64,000 nucleotides of DNA from Flavobacterium beibuense (GTDB taxonomy: Bacteria; Bacteroidota; Bacteroidia; Flavobacteriales; Flavobacteriaceae), in the NCBI RefSeq assembly GCF_004151245.1, contig NZ_JUIW01000009.1, forward strand, positions 124,001-188,000, read 5' to 3'. Both the position numbers and the translations under genes were made by a program. The stretch's first letter is position 1; every line of letters begins with the position of its first letter. The notes below the pieces were generated by a model. The model had not been told where the DNA came from. It saw only the letters and a list, made by a program, of their open reading frames with translations, and ran no database searches. Below, piece after piece: positions 52,623 through 60,563 of the stretch.

Positions 52623-53357
52623 ATGAAAGACAATTTTTCCACTCAGGCAGGTCAGTATGCCAAATTTCGCCCTTCCTATCCGAAGGAAATGATTGAATAT
52701 ATAGTTTCGCAGGTTAACAACAGGGAGCTTGCGCTTGATGTAGCCACCGGAAACGGACAGGTTGCAGCACTGTTATCAGGGTATTTTGCAAAAGTTTTTG
52801 CTAATGATATTAGCCAAAAGCAGCTTGATAATGCTGCCAAAAAAGAAAATATAACTTACAGTGTGAGTTCTGCTGAAAAAACGGAGTTCGATTATAATAG
52901 CTTCGACCTTATAACTGTTGCACAGGCTATACACTGGTTTGATTTTGATGCTTTTTATAAGGAAGTATACCGCATATTAAAGCCTGATGGTGTTTTTGCG
53001 GTAATGGGTTACGGGCTACTTTATACCAATGCAGAAGCCGATAAGATACTCCGCTATTTTTATGAGGATATAACCGGGCCGTATTGGGATCCTGAGCGAC
53101 GTTATCTTGATGAGAACTACACAACAATACCTTTCCCTTTTAAAGAGCAGGAAGTCCCTCAGTTTGTAAATGAGTTTACATGGGAGTTTGAGCAGCTTAC
53201 AGGGTATTTAGAAACATGGTCGGCAGTGCAGCATTATATTAAAGAGCATAATACAAATCCTGTTGATATTATAAGGGATGAGCTCAAAGAAGTTTGGGGA
53301 AAAGGAGATAGAAAGGTTTATTTTCCTTTACTGTTAAGGGTAGGGCAATTAAAATGA
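52623..53357 (+). CDS. Class I SAM-dependent methyltransferase
   Basis: 244 residues from the ATG at 52623. 'NNRELALDVATGNGQVAALLSGYFAKVFANDIS' is SAM motif I; 'SAEKTEFDYNSFDLITVAQAIHWFDF' and 'VYRILKPDGVFAVMGYGL' are motifs II and III. The W-H-F context and 'FSTQAGQYAKFRPSYPKEM' at the start are typical of the group of small methyltransferases that includes trans-aconitate-like enzymes. The acceptor is unknown. A longer frame from TTG 52614 adds three residues. Confidence 0.88.
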   Translation: MKDNFSTQAGQYAKFRPSYPKEMIEYIVSQVNNRELALDVATGNGQVAALLSGYFAKVFANDISQKQLDNAAKKENITYSVSSAEKTEFDYNSFDLITVAQAIHWFDFDAFYKEVYRILKPDGVFAVMGYGLLYTNAEADKILRYFYEDITGPYWDPERRYLDENYTTIPFPFKEQEVPQFVNEFTWEFEQLTGYLETWSAVQHYIKEHNTNPVDIIRDELKEVWGKGDRKVYFPLLLRVGQLK

Positions 53358-53365
53358 TATATTTG
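53358..53365 (+). promoter_or_regulatory. -7 box TATATTTG of the gene at 53382
   Basis: TATATTTG begins at the first base after the methyltransferase stop codon and 24 bases before the next ATG. Confidence 0.45.
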
Positions 53366-53381
53366 GGGAAAATATTAAAAA

Positions 53382-54032
53382 ATGAAATTAAAGGTGTTAT
53401 TCTTTTTTATGATTACTCTTTCCTGTTTTGCCCAACAGGATACTTTGTCTACACAAAAATTTGATGATTTTGTATCTGTAAAAATGCAGGGTGAAATAAC
53501 AAAAACGGATAGTATACTTGGTATGTATGACATGAAATCGAGAACCGCTTTATTTGAAGGCTCATATTATGTTTTTCAAAAATTGATAATTTTAAATTCA
53601 GAAGAAGAAGGTATAATGCCTGGTGATGAGGAAAGTCTTTATAAGTATTACGGGTATATGAGTAAAGGATTTATCAATACCCTTGAAGCTAATAGCGGGT
53701 ATAAGCTAATAGATACAACCCGGGTTGATATTCAGGGTTATAAAGCTTTAAAAATAAGAGCCGGGTTTAAAAAGAAGAAAGCTGTAGAGGCGATTTTTTT
53801 AGTACTTGGAACTGCAAATTATATTATTAGCTATACTAATCAGGATGAGTTTAATGAAAAAGAGAAAGAGATTTTTTTTAAAAGTATCTCAATTTCAGAA
53901 AATAATCCAGGGCAGTTTACGGGCGTGTCTTCTGCATATAGATTAGGAGAAATGTTAGGTGAATTGTCTGCTGTTTTAGTTATAATTATAATAGTTGTTG
54001 TTTTGGTAATTCGTTCTAAAAAGAAAAAATAG
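53382..54032 (+). CDS. Hypothetical membrane-anchored secreted protein
   Basis: 216 residues. The signal peptide is MKLKVLFFFMITLSCFAQ, then an extracytoplasmic part ('FDDFVSVKMQGEITKTDSILGMYDMKSRTALFEGSYYVFQKLIIL', 'YMSKGFINTLEANSGYKLIDTTRVDIQGYKALKIRAGF') and a C-terminal membrane helix (LSAVLVIIIIVVVLVIRSKKKK). Topology is periplasmic with a short cytoplasmic tail. I do not recognise the family. It lies one base before ruvX, so they are likely cotranscribed. Confidence 0.75.
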   Translation: MKLKVLFFFMITLSCFAQQDTLSTQKFDDFVSVKMQGEITKTDSILGMYDMKSRTALFEGSYYVFQKLIILNSEEEGIMPGDEESLYKYYGYMSKGFINTLEANSGYKLIDTTRVDIQGYKALKIRAGFKKKKAVEAIFLVLGTANYIISYTNQDEFNEKEKEIFFKSISISENNPGQFTGVSSAYRLGEMLGELSAVLVIIIIVVVLVIRSKKKK

Positions 54033-54033
54033 T

Positions 54034-54450
54034 ATGTCAAGAGTATTAGCTATAGATTACGGTCAAAAAAGAACAGGTATAGCAGTAACCGATGAAATGC
54101 AGATTATAGCATCAGGATTAACTACTGTTGATACCCCAAAACTAATCGACTTTTTAAAGGATTATTTTGCTAAAGAAAATGTAGGAAAAGTTCTTGTTGG
54201 AGAACCAAAACAGATGAATAACGAGCCTTCGCAAAGTGCGGCCATGATAAACGATTTTGTACAGAAATTTAAACTGCAATTTCCTGATATGGAATTAGAA
54301 AGGGCTGACGAACGCTTTACAAGCAAAATGGCTTTTCAAACCATGATAGACAGTGGTCTTAAAAAGAAGCAACGTCAAAATAAATCTTTAATTGATGAGA
54401 TTTCCGCAACAATTTTGCTTCAGGATTATTTAGTGAGAAAAAAAATATAA
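54034..54450 (+). CDS. ruvX: RuvX/YqgF-type Holliday-junction resolvase-like nuclease
   Basis: 138 residues with the RNase H-like fold. 'RVLAIDYGQKRTGIAVTD' (first catalytic Asp), 'VGKVLVGEPKQMNNEPSQSA', 'ERADERFTSKMA' and 'KSLIDEISATILLQDYL' (last acidic residues) are the family motifs. Members process rRNA 5' ends or DNA junctions. It is preceded by a membrane protein in the same operon and followed by mqo, which has its own promoter. Confidence 0.92.
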   Translation: MSRVLAIDYGQKRTGIAVTDEMQIIASGLTTVDTPKLIDFLKDYFAKENVGKVLVGEPKQMNNEPSQSAAMINDFVQKFKLQFPDMELERADERFTSKMAFQTMIDSGLKKKQRQNKSLIDEISATILLQDYLVRKKI

Positions 54451-54530
54451 CTTTTTGTTGGCTTTTAATAAAAATTAAGTTTAACAAAAGACTGACGTTG
54501 CTTTATGATAGTTTTTTGACGGATTCAAAG

Positions 54531-54538
54531 TAACTTTG
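54531..54538 (+). promoter_or_regulatory. -7 box TAACTTTG of mqo
   Basis: TAACTTTG, a TAnnTTTG match, 20 bases before the ATG. Confidence 0.65.
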
Positions 54539-54557
54539 CACTCTCAAATTTTACGCA

Positions 54558-56069
54558 ATGTCCACTACAATACAATACGAACCGGATGTGGTTCTTATTG
54601 GCGCAGGAATTATGAGCGCCACTCTTGGTATGTTTCTTAAAGAACTTATGCCGGAGGTCAAGATAGATATTTATGAAAGGCTGGATGTGGCAGCTGCCGA
54701 AAGTTCTGATGCATGGAACAATGCAGGAACGGGGCATTCTGCCTTTTGTGAACTAAATTATACCCCAGAGCTGTCTAACGGCTCTATAGATACTGCAAAG
54801 GCTGTAAAAATTGCCGAATGGTTTGAAGTATCAAAGCAATTTTGGGCTTACCTGGTAGAAAAGAACAGAATTACTAACCCTGAGGATTTTGTGAGGAGTA
54901 TTCCGCATATGAGTTTCGTTTGGGGTGAGGAAAATGTGGAGTACCTTAGAAAAAGGTTTGAAGCATTACAAAAATTCCCAATCTTTAAAGGGATGGAGTT
55001 TTCTACCGACAAGAAAACCATAGAATCATGGATGCCATTAGTAATGGAAGGCCGTGACGAAAAGCAGCCTATTGCCGCTACTAATATGAAGATAGGTACC
55101 GATGTGAACTTTGGCGAACTTACACGCGATATGTTTGCATGGCTGTCTCAGCAGGAAGGGGTAAACATACACTATGGCCACGATGTTAAAAGCATGAGAC
55201 GTTCAGGTCTTGGCAACGGCAAGTGGAAACTAAAGATAAAGAACCTTGAAACGGGTGATAAATTCAGACAATACACCAAATTTATATTTATTGGTGCAGG
55301 AGGAGGATCGCTTCACCTGTTAGAAAAGGCTGATATCCCTGAAGGAAATGGTTTTGGAGGTTTTCCTGTAAGCGGACAGTGGCTTAAATGTGTAAACGAA
55401 GAAGTAATTAAAAAACACCATGCAAAAGTTTATGGTAAGGCATCAGTAGGAGCACCGCCAATGTCGGTTCCTCACATTGATACCCGTATGATAAACGGTA
55501 AGAGAGAGCTTTTATTCGGACCATACGCAGGTTTCAGTACTAAGTTTCTTAAGCATGGTTCTTATTTTGATTTACCTACTTCAATTAAAGCAAATAACAT
55601 AGGCCCTATGCTTGCTGCGGGTTACCATAATATGTCGCTTACCAAGTACCTTATCGAGCAGGTAACACAATCTAAGGAAGACAGACTTGAGGCGTTAAGA
55701 GAATACCTTCCTGATGCAAAAATGGAAGACTGGGTTCTTGAAACTGCCGGACAGCGTGTACAGGTTATCAAGAAAGATGAGGAAAAAGGAGGTAAACTTG
55801 AGTTTGGTACAGAGGTTATAAACAGTGCTGATGGCTCGCTTGCAGTGCTTTTAGGAGCATCTCCGGGAGCTTCTACAGCGGTTTCTATCATGCTGGACCT
55901 AATGGCACGTTGTTTCCCTGAAGAGGTGGCTTCTGCAGAATGGCAGGCTAAACTTAAAGAAATGATACCTTCTTACGGACAGTCGCTTAACAATAACGAA
56001 GAGCTGCTTAAAGAAGTAAGAGAACATTCTGAGAAGATGTTAGGGCTTGAAAGCCTTGATGAAAAATAG
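54558..56069 (+). CDS. mqo: Malate:quinone oxidoreductase
   Basis: 503 residues. A membrane-associated FAD enzyme that oxidises malate to oxaloacetate and passes electrons to quinone. '[22 protein letters not shown]' is the FAD-binding loop; '[25 protein letters not shown]', '[14 protein letters not shown]', '[31 protein letters not shown]' and '[18 protein letters not shown]' are characteristic of Mqo. The length matches the family. It has its own promoter box and is followed by a strong hairpin. Confidence 0.96.
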   Translation: MSTTIQYEPDVVLIGAGIMSATLGMFLKELMPEVKIDIYERLDVAAAESSDAWNNAGTGHSAFCELNYTPELSNGSIDTAKAVKIAEWFEVSKQFWAYLVEKNRITNPEDFVRSIPHMSFVWGEENVEYLRKRFEALQKFPIFKGMEFSTDKKTIESWMPLVMEGRDEKQPIAATNMKIGTDVNFGELTRDMFAWLSQQEGVNIHYGHDVKSMRRSGLGNGKWKLKIKNLETGDKFRQYTKFIFIGAGGGSLHLLEKADIPEGNGFGGFPVSGQWLKCVNEEVIKKHHAKVYGKASVGAPPMSVPHIDTRMINGKRELLFGPYAGFSTKFLKHGSYFDLPTSIKANNIGPMLAAGYHNMSLTKYLIEQVTQSKEDRLEALREYLPDAKMEDWVLETAGQRVQVIKKDEEKGGKLEFGTEVINSADGSLAVLLGASPGASTAVSIMLDLMARCFPEEVASAEWQAKLKEMIPSYGQSLNNNEELLKEVREHSEKMLGLESLDEK

Positions 56070-56083
56070 AAATTCACAGTTGC

Positions 56084-56113
56084 AAAAAATCCCCATGTTT
56101 TCATGGGGATTTT
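56084..56113. terminator. Bidirectional terminator between mqo and the FUSC gene
   Basis: The stem AATCCCCATG/CATGGGGATT has the loop TTTT, with A-runs and T-runs on each side. It is shared by the two convergent genes. Confidence 0.9.
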
Positions 56114-56114
56114 T

Positions 56115-58346
56115 TTATTTATTAAGTTCCAGCTGTTTTGTTGCCTTCACGATTTTTTCCGATAATCCGTTAAGCCAAACCAGTTGCTCTATTATAAGAT
56201 GGGCTTCTTCAATTTTAAGACGGAATTCTTGTTCATCAGTAATATGGTTTTCCTTTAGCTCGCGGGCCCTCAGGTTTTTCAGTTCTATAAAACGCAATGC
56301 CAACTCCTCCTTGTCAGAGATATATGCAGCCTCGGCCTGCATATCTATCGTTAAAAGTGTTACGGCATGATCAAGATTCTTAATAACCGCATCGACCACT
56401 ACGTTAAAGGCTTCGGAAGCTTTAGAGGTTTTGTGTGATTGTATATAAGTACCTAATGATGCCAGTGACGACAACAGGGTGTGGTTAAGTACGGCCAGTT
56501 TGTACACCTGTTGTACCTGTTTCTGTTTGGACTTAGGTTCCTGTATCATTCTCTGGTAAGACGACATAAGGTTTCCTAACTCTACAAAGGCACTTTTTCT
56601 GGCCAGTTTATAAGAAGTAGATACACTTCCTTTCTCATTATAGAAAACAGATATCTGATTAAGATAATCCCTGTTAGCTTCTATAGATTTCTTGATGTAC
56701 ATAGGCAGGCTTAAAAATTCCCATGCCGGCCAAAGGAAATAGTTGGCTATAAAGGCAAGGGTTGCTCCTATGGCGGTATCAAACACCCTGTACTGTATTA
56801 CTTCCCTAATGTTAGGGGTAAGCATACCGTACAGGAATACCACATATATGGTTACAAAGGTTGCACCAATACTATAATTGATAGAGGTAAAGGCAAGCCC
56901 AAGTACCATAGCGGTAATGGCCAGTACAGCAATAACAGATGTACTCTTAATTACACTAAGTAGGGCGAAAGCTATTATACCGCCTACAACCGTGCCTATA
57001 ATCCTTTGGAAGGAACGTTGTTTTGTAAGCCCATATCCCGGGCGCATAATCACTATAATGGTAAGTAATATCCAGTACGGGTTTTGCAGCTTAAGTACAG
57101 AACTGCATACAATGCCGATTATAAAGCCTATTATTATAGTAAGTGTTAACCTTAGTGAGTGCCTGAATATGGTAGACGACATGCTTAGGTTTTCCTTTAG
57201 TATCCTGAAAGGGTAATATTCCGGTGTAAGGAATTTTTGAAGGTCCTTGTCCCTTTCTTTTATATCCTTAAAGTTAATTGTTGTGGTAAAAGCACGCTCT
57301 ATTATCTTGATTTTTTCAACCTGCTTTTCAGCATAGTGAAGCATGTTAGACAGCATCCATACACCTTCGGAGGCTTCTTCCTCGTTCAGTGCGTCACGAT
57401 AGGATGTTATAGCCTTGTCTACGCTTTCTAAATCTTCTATAAGGTTGTGTTTGGAAATATATTTCTTTCTGTTTTCTATGCTTTTGGCAATCTTTTTAAG
57501 TGATGCACCTAGATTGTAGGCAAGGTTTTGGTAAGTATCCAGTACTTTGGGATGCTCACTGAATTTATTTTGCAGCTTACTGTGGTCAAACGAGGTAGAA
57601 AGTGCTAACTCTAATATGTCGACCAAAGAAATAAAAACCAGCAGCATTTTACGGTTACGATTTGAACTACCCGCATTAGAACGGTTGCGGATAAGTATTT
57701 CCCTTAAACTCTCGTGTATGGTGTTTATCTCGACCTGCAGGTTAAGCTGTTTTTCTATTATACCTTCCCTGTCGGCGTCCTTGTCCCAAAGGTCTCCGCG
57801 AAGCTTCATGTATTTAGCGGTAAGCTTAAGGCATTCTACCATTTGTAGTTCGGTATAGCGGTGCGGACTTACCAATTTAAATAAAACGGATATACCTGTA
57901 TATATAAGTCCTCCGGCTAGTGATAACCCTGTATAAAGGGGAATGTCCCAACCTTCACGCAAGTGCCCTGTAGATAATGCAACAGCCAGTAATCCTGAGA
58001 AAGATACCATGGTAGCCCTTTGTCCATAAACCGAAATCATCGACAGGAAAAAAATAATTGCTACGGCAAATGGATAAAATAACCAGGGTATAGGGTGCAG
58101 AAGGCTTACCATTAATGTACATCCCGATACGATAAGGGTTGTAATAAGTAATCCTCTTACTTTGTGCTGTAAATTGCTGGGAATATCGGCAGGATAAGTT
58201 AAGAAGGCACCCAATGCTACTGCAATACCGTATTCAAAATAACCTAACTGAGAAAGTATAACAAGCGGCATGGCCGAAGCTATGGTTACTATAACTGCTT
58301 TAGTAAAATTAGTGCTGTCTGCAAAGCGTCTTAGTTTCTCGATCAT
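56115..58346 (-). CDS. FUSC family inner membrane protein (YccS/YhfK-like)
   Basis: 743 residues. Two blocks of membrane helices (about 15-165 and about 385-530) are separated by a helical cytoplasmic domain, and there is a second soluble domain at the C-terminus. This is the YccS/YhfK/AaeB order. 'YPADIPSNLQHKVRGLLITTLIV', 'MSSTIFRHSLRLTLTIIIGFIIGIV', 'NPYWILLTIIVIMRPGYGLTKQRSFQRIIGTVVGGIIAF' is the FUSC signature. It is probably an efflux or aromatic-acid exporter-like protein; the substrate is unknown. Confidence 0.9.
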   Translation of the reverse strand: MIEKLRRFADSTNFTKAVIVTIASAMPLVILSQLGYFEYGIAVALGAFLTYPADIPSNLQHKVRGLLITTLIVSGCTLMVSLLHPIPWLFYPFAVAIIFFLSMISVYGQRATMVSFSGLLAVALSTGHLREGWDIPLYTGLSLAGGLIYTGISVLFKLVSPHRYTELQMVECLKLTAKYMKLRGDLWDKDADREGIIEKQLNLQVEINTIHESLREILIRNRSNAGSSNRNRKMLLVFISLVDILELALSTSFDHSKLQNKFSEHPKVLDTYQNLAYNLGASLKKIAKSIENRKKYISKHNLIEDLESVDKAITSYRDALNEEEASEGVWMLSNMLHYAEKQVEKIKIIERAFTTTINFKDIKERDKDLQKFLTPEYYPFRILKENLSMSSTIFRHSLRLTLTIIIGFIIGIVCSSVLKLQNPYWILLTIIVIMRPGYGLTKQRSFQRIIGTVVGGIIAFALLSVIKSTSVIAVLAITAMVLGLAFTSINYSIGATFVTIYVVFLYGMLTPNIREVIQYRVFDTAIGATLAFIANYFLWPAWEFLSLPMYIKKSIEANRDYLNQISVFYNEKGSVSTSYKLARKSAFVELGNLMSSYQRMIQEPKSKQKQVQQVYKLAVLNHTLLSSLASLGTYIQSHKTSKASEAFNVVVDAVIKNLDHAVTLLTIDMQAEAAYISDKEELALRFIELKNLRARELKENHITDEQEFRLKIEEAHLIIEQLVWLNGLSEKIVKATKQLELNK

Positions 58347-58365
58347 GCGCTGTAGGATGGTTTTG

Positions 58366-58373
58366 CAAAGGTA
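58366..58373 (-). promoter_or_regulatory. -7 box TACCTTTG of the FUSC gene
   Basis: TACCTTTG on the minus strand, 20 bases before the ATG. Confidence 0.65.
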
Positions 58374-58476
58374 CTAAATGCTTTATTCATTCTATTTCTT
58401 TAGGAGTCAATTCTCACAAAACTTTAGCATTTTCCATTATAAACGGCTTATAGAAGGGAGTATCGTTTTTATTTAT

Positions 58477-58484
58477 TATTTTTG
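58477..58484 (+). promoter_or_regulatory. -7 box TATTTTTG of def
   Basis: TATTTTTG, 33 bases before the def ATG. Confidence 0.5.
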
Positions 58485-58516
58485 CGCTCAATCCAAAATA
58501 AATTAGGGATAAGATT

Positions 58517-59104
58517 ATGGTATTACCGATTATAGGATATGGCGATCCGGTTTTAAGGAAAAAATGTGTTGATGTGGCTCAGGACGATCCAAACCTTAAG
58601 CAAATAGTTGCTGATATGTATGAGACGATGTATAATGCTTACGGGGTAGGGCTTGCAGCGCCTCAGGTAGGGCTTGGTATAAGGATTTTTGTTGTTGATG
58701 CCAGTCCGTTTGCAGAGGATGAGGAGCTTTCTAAAGAAGAGCAGGAGCAATTAAGTAATTTCAAGAAAACATTTATAAACCCTACTATCCTTAAAGAAGA
58801 AGGAGAAGAGTGGGGCTTTAACGAAGGCTGTCTGAGTATTCCGGAAGTTCGTGAGGATGTATACCGTCACGAAAGGATTACGATAGAATATTATGACGAA
58901 GACTTTAATAAGCATACTGATGTATTTGACGGACTTGCAGCCCGTGTAATACAACATGAGTATGACCATATTGAAGGTATACTTTTTACCGACAGGATTT
59001 CGTCGCTTAAAAAGAGACTTATTCAGAAAAAACTGCAAAATATAATGGAAGGCAAAACAAGACCTGATTATAAAATGAAATTTGTTGCCAAAAAAGGCAG
59101 ATAA
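58517..59104 (+). CDS. def: Peptide deformylase
   Basis: 195 residues. It removes the formyl group from the N-terminal methionine of new proteins. All three motifs are present: GVGLAAPQ (43-50), EGCLSIP (103-109, metal ligand C105) and QHEYDH (146-151, metal ligands H147 and H151, catalytic E148). The insertion 'ASPFAEDEELSKEEQEQLSNFKK' is usual in the Bacteroidota enzymes. It is followed by DUF5606 and mazG in the same direction. Confidence 0.97.
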   Translation: MVLPIIGYGDPVLRKKCVDVAQDDPNLKQIVADMYETMYNAYGVGLAAPQVGLGIRIFVVDASPFAEDEELSKEEQEQLSNFKKTFINPTILKEEGEEWGFNEGCLSIPEVREDVYRHERITIEYYDEDFNKHTDVFDGLAARVIQHEYDHIEGILFTDRISSLKKRLIQKKLQNIMEGKTRPDYKMKFVAKKGR

Positions 59105-59163
59105 TTTTTGTTTTTATGACCAAAGATTAGATATTTGTCTCCCTTTAAAAAAAAATTAGAACA

Positions 59164-59601
59164 ATGAGCATCGAAAAAATATTATCAATTTCAGGAAAAC
59201 CGGGTTTATATGCCCTTAAATTACAAACACGTACAGGCTTTGTTGCCGAATCTCTTTCAGACGGTAAAAAAGTAACTGTAGGTTTAAGAAGCAATGTTAG
59301 CCTTTTATCAGAGATATCTGTTTATACTTATGACGGAGAGGTTCGTTTAAGTGAAGTATTCAGAGCTATCGCTGCTAAAGAAGATAACGGTCCTGCAATT
59401 TCTCATAAAGAAGATAATGCAACCCTTACTGATTACTTTAGGGAAGTACTTCCTGAGTTTGATGAAGACAGGGTATATGCTTCAGATATCAAAAAAATAC
59501 TTAACTGGTATAACACGCTTCAGGCTAAAGGTCTTGTTTCTAAAGATGAGCCTGCTGCACAGGAAGCTCCGGCTGCCGAAGAAGTTAAATCAGAAGAATA
59601 A
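59164..59601 (+). CDS. DUF5606 family protein
   Basis: 145 residues. 'MSIEKILSISGKPGLYALKLQTRTGFVAESLSDGKKV' with 'RSNVSLLSEISVYTYDGEVRL' is the conserved N-terminus of DUF5606 proteins. 'LTDYFREVLPEFDEDRVYASDIKKILNWYNTL' is a helical central part, and the end is a low-complexity Ala/Glu tail (EPAAQEAPAAEEVKSEE). It lies between def and mazG, a gene order I recall from other flavobacteria. Function unknown. Confidence 0.9.
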   Translation: MSIEKILSISGKPGLYALKLQTRTGFVAESLSDGKKVTVGLRSNVSLLSEISVYTYDGEVRLSEVFRAIAAKEDNGPAISHKEDNATLTDYFREVLPEFDEDRVYASDIKKILNWYNTLQAKGLVSKDEPAAQEAPAAEEVKSEE

Positions 59602-59627
59602 AAAGTTATCTTACTAAATTAACGAAG

Positions 59628-59663
59628 TCCTGTCGCTATCCCATAAAGCGGCAGGATTTTTTT
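59628..59663 (+). terminator. Terminator after the DUF5606 gene
   Basis: TCCTGTCGCT (59628-59637) pairs with AGCGGCAGGA (59647-59656), with one T-G pair, and is followed by seven T. Confidence 0.85.
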
Positions 59664-59702
59664 ATTTTTAGGAATCTCCTAAAATAGCTTTTTATAAACC
59701 CT

Positions 59703-59710
59703 TATCTTTG
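59703..59710 (+). promoter_or_regulatory. -7 box TATCTTTG of mazG
   Basis: TATCTTTG, 18 bases before the ATG at 59728 and downstream of the DUF5606 terminator. Confidence 0.65.
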
Positions 59711-59727
59711 TTTAAAACATACTATTT

Positions 59728-60501
59728 ATGAATACAAGACAGCAGCAATTAGAGGCTTTTAACAGGTTACTGGATATAATGGATGATTTAAGGAAAAATT
59801 GTCCTTGGGACAAAAAACAGACCCTGCAAAGCCTGCGCCATCTTACTATTGAAGAAACCTATGAGCTGGGTGATGCCATTTTGGATAACGATCTTCAGGA
59901 GGTGAAAAAAGAACTGGGCGATATTTTGCTGCACATTGTATTTTATGCCAAAATAGGTAGTGAAACAGGTGATTTTGATATCGCCGATGTAGCTAACGAA
60001 ATATGTGAAAAACTGATACACCGCCATCCCCACATATATGGTGATGTAAAGGTGGAGAACGAAGAAGAGGTTAAGCAAAACTGGGAGAAGCTTAAGCTTA
60101 AGGAAGGAAAAAAATCAGTACTGGAAGGCGTGCCTAAAAGCCTGCCGGCACTTGTAAAGGCAAGCCGTATTCAGGATAAGGCAAAAGGAGTTGGGTTTGA
60201 CTGGGAAGAACCGGAACAAGTTTGGGAAAAAGTACAGGAAGAACTGCAGGAGCTCCACGATGAGGTACAGGGCAGCAATCAGGATAAAATTGAATCGGAA
60301 TTTGGTGATGTATTGTTTTCAATGATAAATTATGCCCGTTTTCTTAATGTTAACCCTGAAGATGCCCTGGAGCGCACCAATAAAAAATTTATAAAACGTT
60401 TTACCTATCTGGAAAGTAAAGCCGGTGAGTTAGGAAAATCATTAGCCGATATGACCCTGGCCGAAATGGATGTATTTTGGAACGAAGCCAAAAAGTTGTA
60501 A
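59728..60501 (+). CDS. mazG: Nucleoside triphosphate pyrophosphohydrolase MazG
   Basis: 257 residues with two MazG domains. It cleaves NTPs to NMP and pyrophosphate and helps to clear non-standard nucleotides. 'CPWDKKQTLQSLRHLTIEETYELGDAILDNDLQEVKKELGDILLHIVFYAKI' carries the EExxE...ExxD metal motif of the first domain. The second domain reads 'EELQELHDEVQGSNQDKIESEFGDVLFSMINYARFL'. Length and order are those of the bacterial enzyme. It has its own promoter box and a strong bidirectional terminator. Confidence 0.95.
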   Translation: MNTRQQQLEAFNRLLDIMDDLRKNCPWDKKQTLQSLRHLTIEETYELGDAILDNDLQEVKKELGDILLHIVFYAKIGSETGDFDIADVANEICEKLIHRHPHIYGDVKVENEEEVKQNWEKLKLKEGKKSVLEGVPKSLPALVKASRIQDKAKGVGFDWEEPEQVWEKVQEELQELHDEVQGSNQDKIESEFGDVLFSMINYARFLNVNPEDALERTNKKFIKRFTYLESKAGELGKSLADMTLAEMDVFWNEAKKL

Positions 60502-60523
60502 AAGGATAGTGTCTATTTATAAA

Positions 60524-60558
60524 AAACAAAAAACCTTCTCAATTTGAGAAGGTTTTTT
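60524..60558. terminator. Bidirectional terminator between mazG and the DUF349 gene
   Basis: The arms AAAAAACCTTCTCAA and TTGAGAAGGTTTTTT have a one-base centre, so a loop of at least three bases opens there. It is shared by two convergent genes. Confidence 0.9.
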
Positions 60559-60563
60559 GTTTT

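Noticed and set aside
56047..56370. Plus-strand open frame of 107 codons after mqo
   Set aside because: It spans the shared terminator and the antisense strand of the FUSC gene, with no family resemblance.
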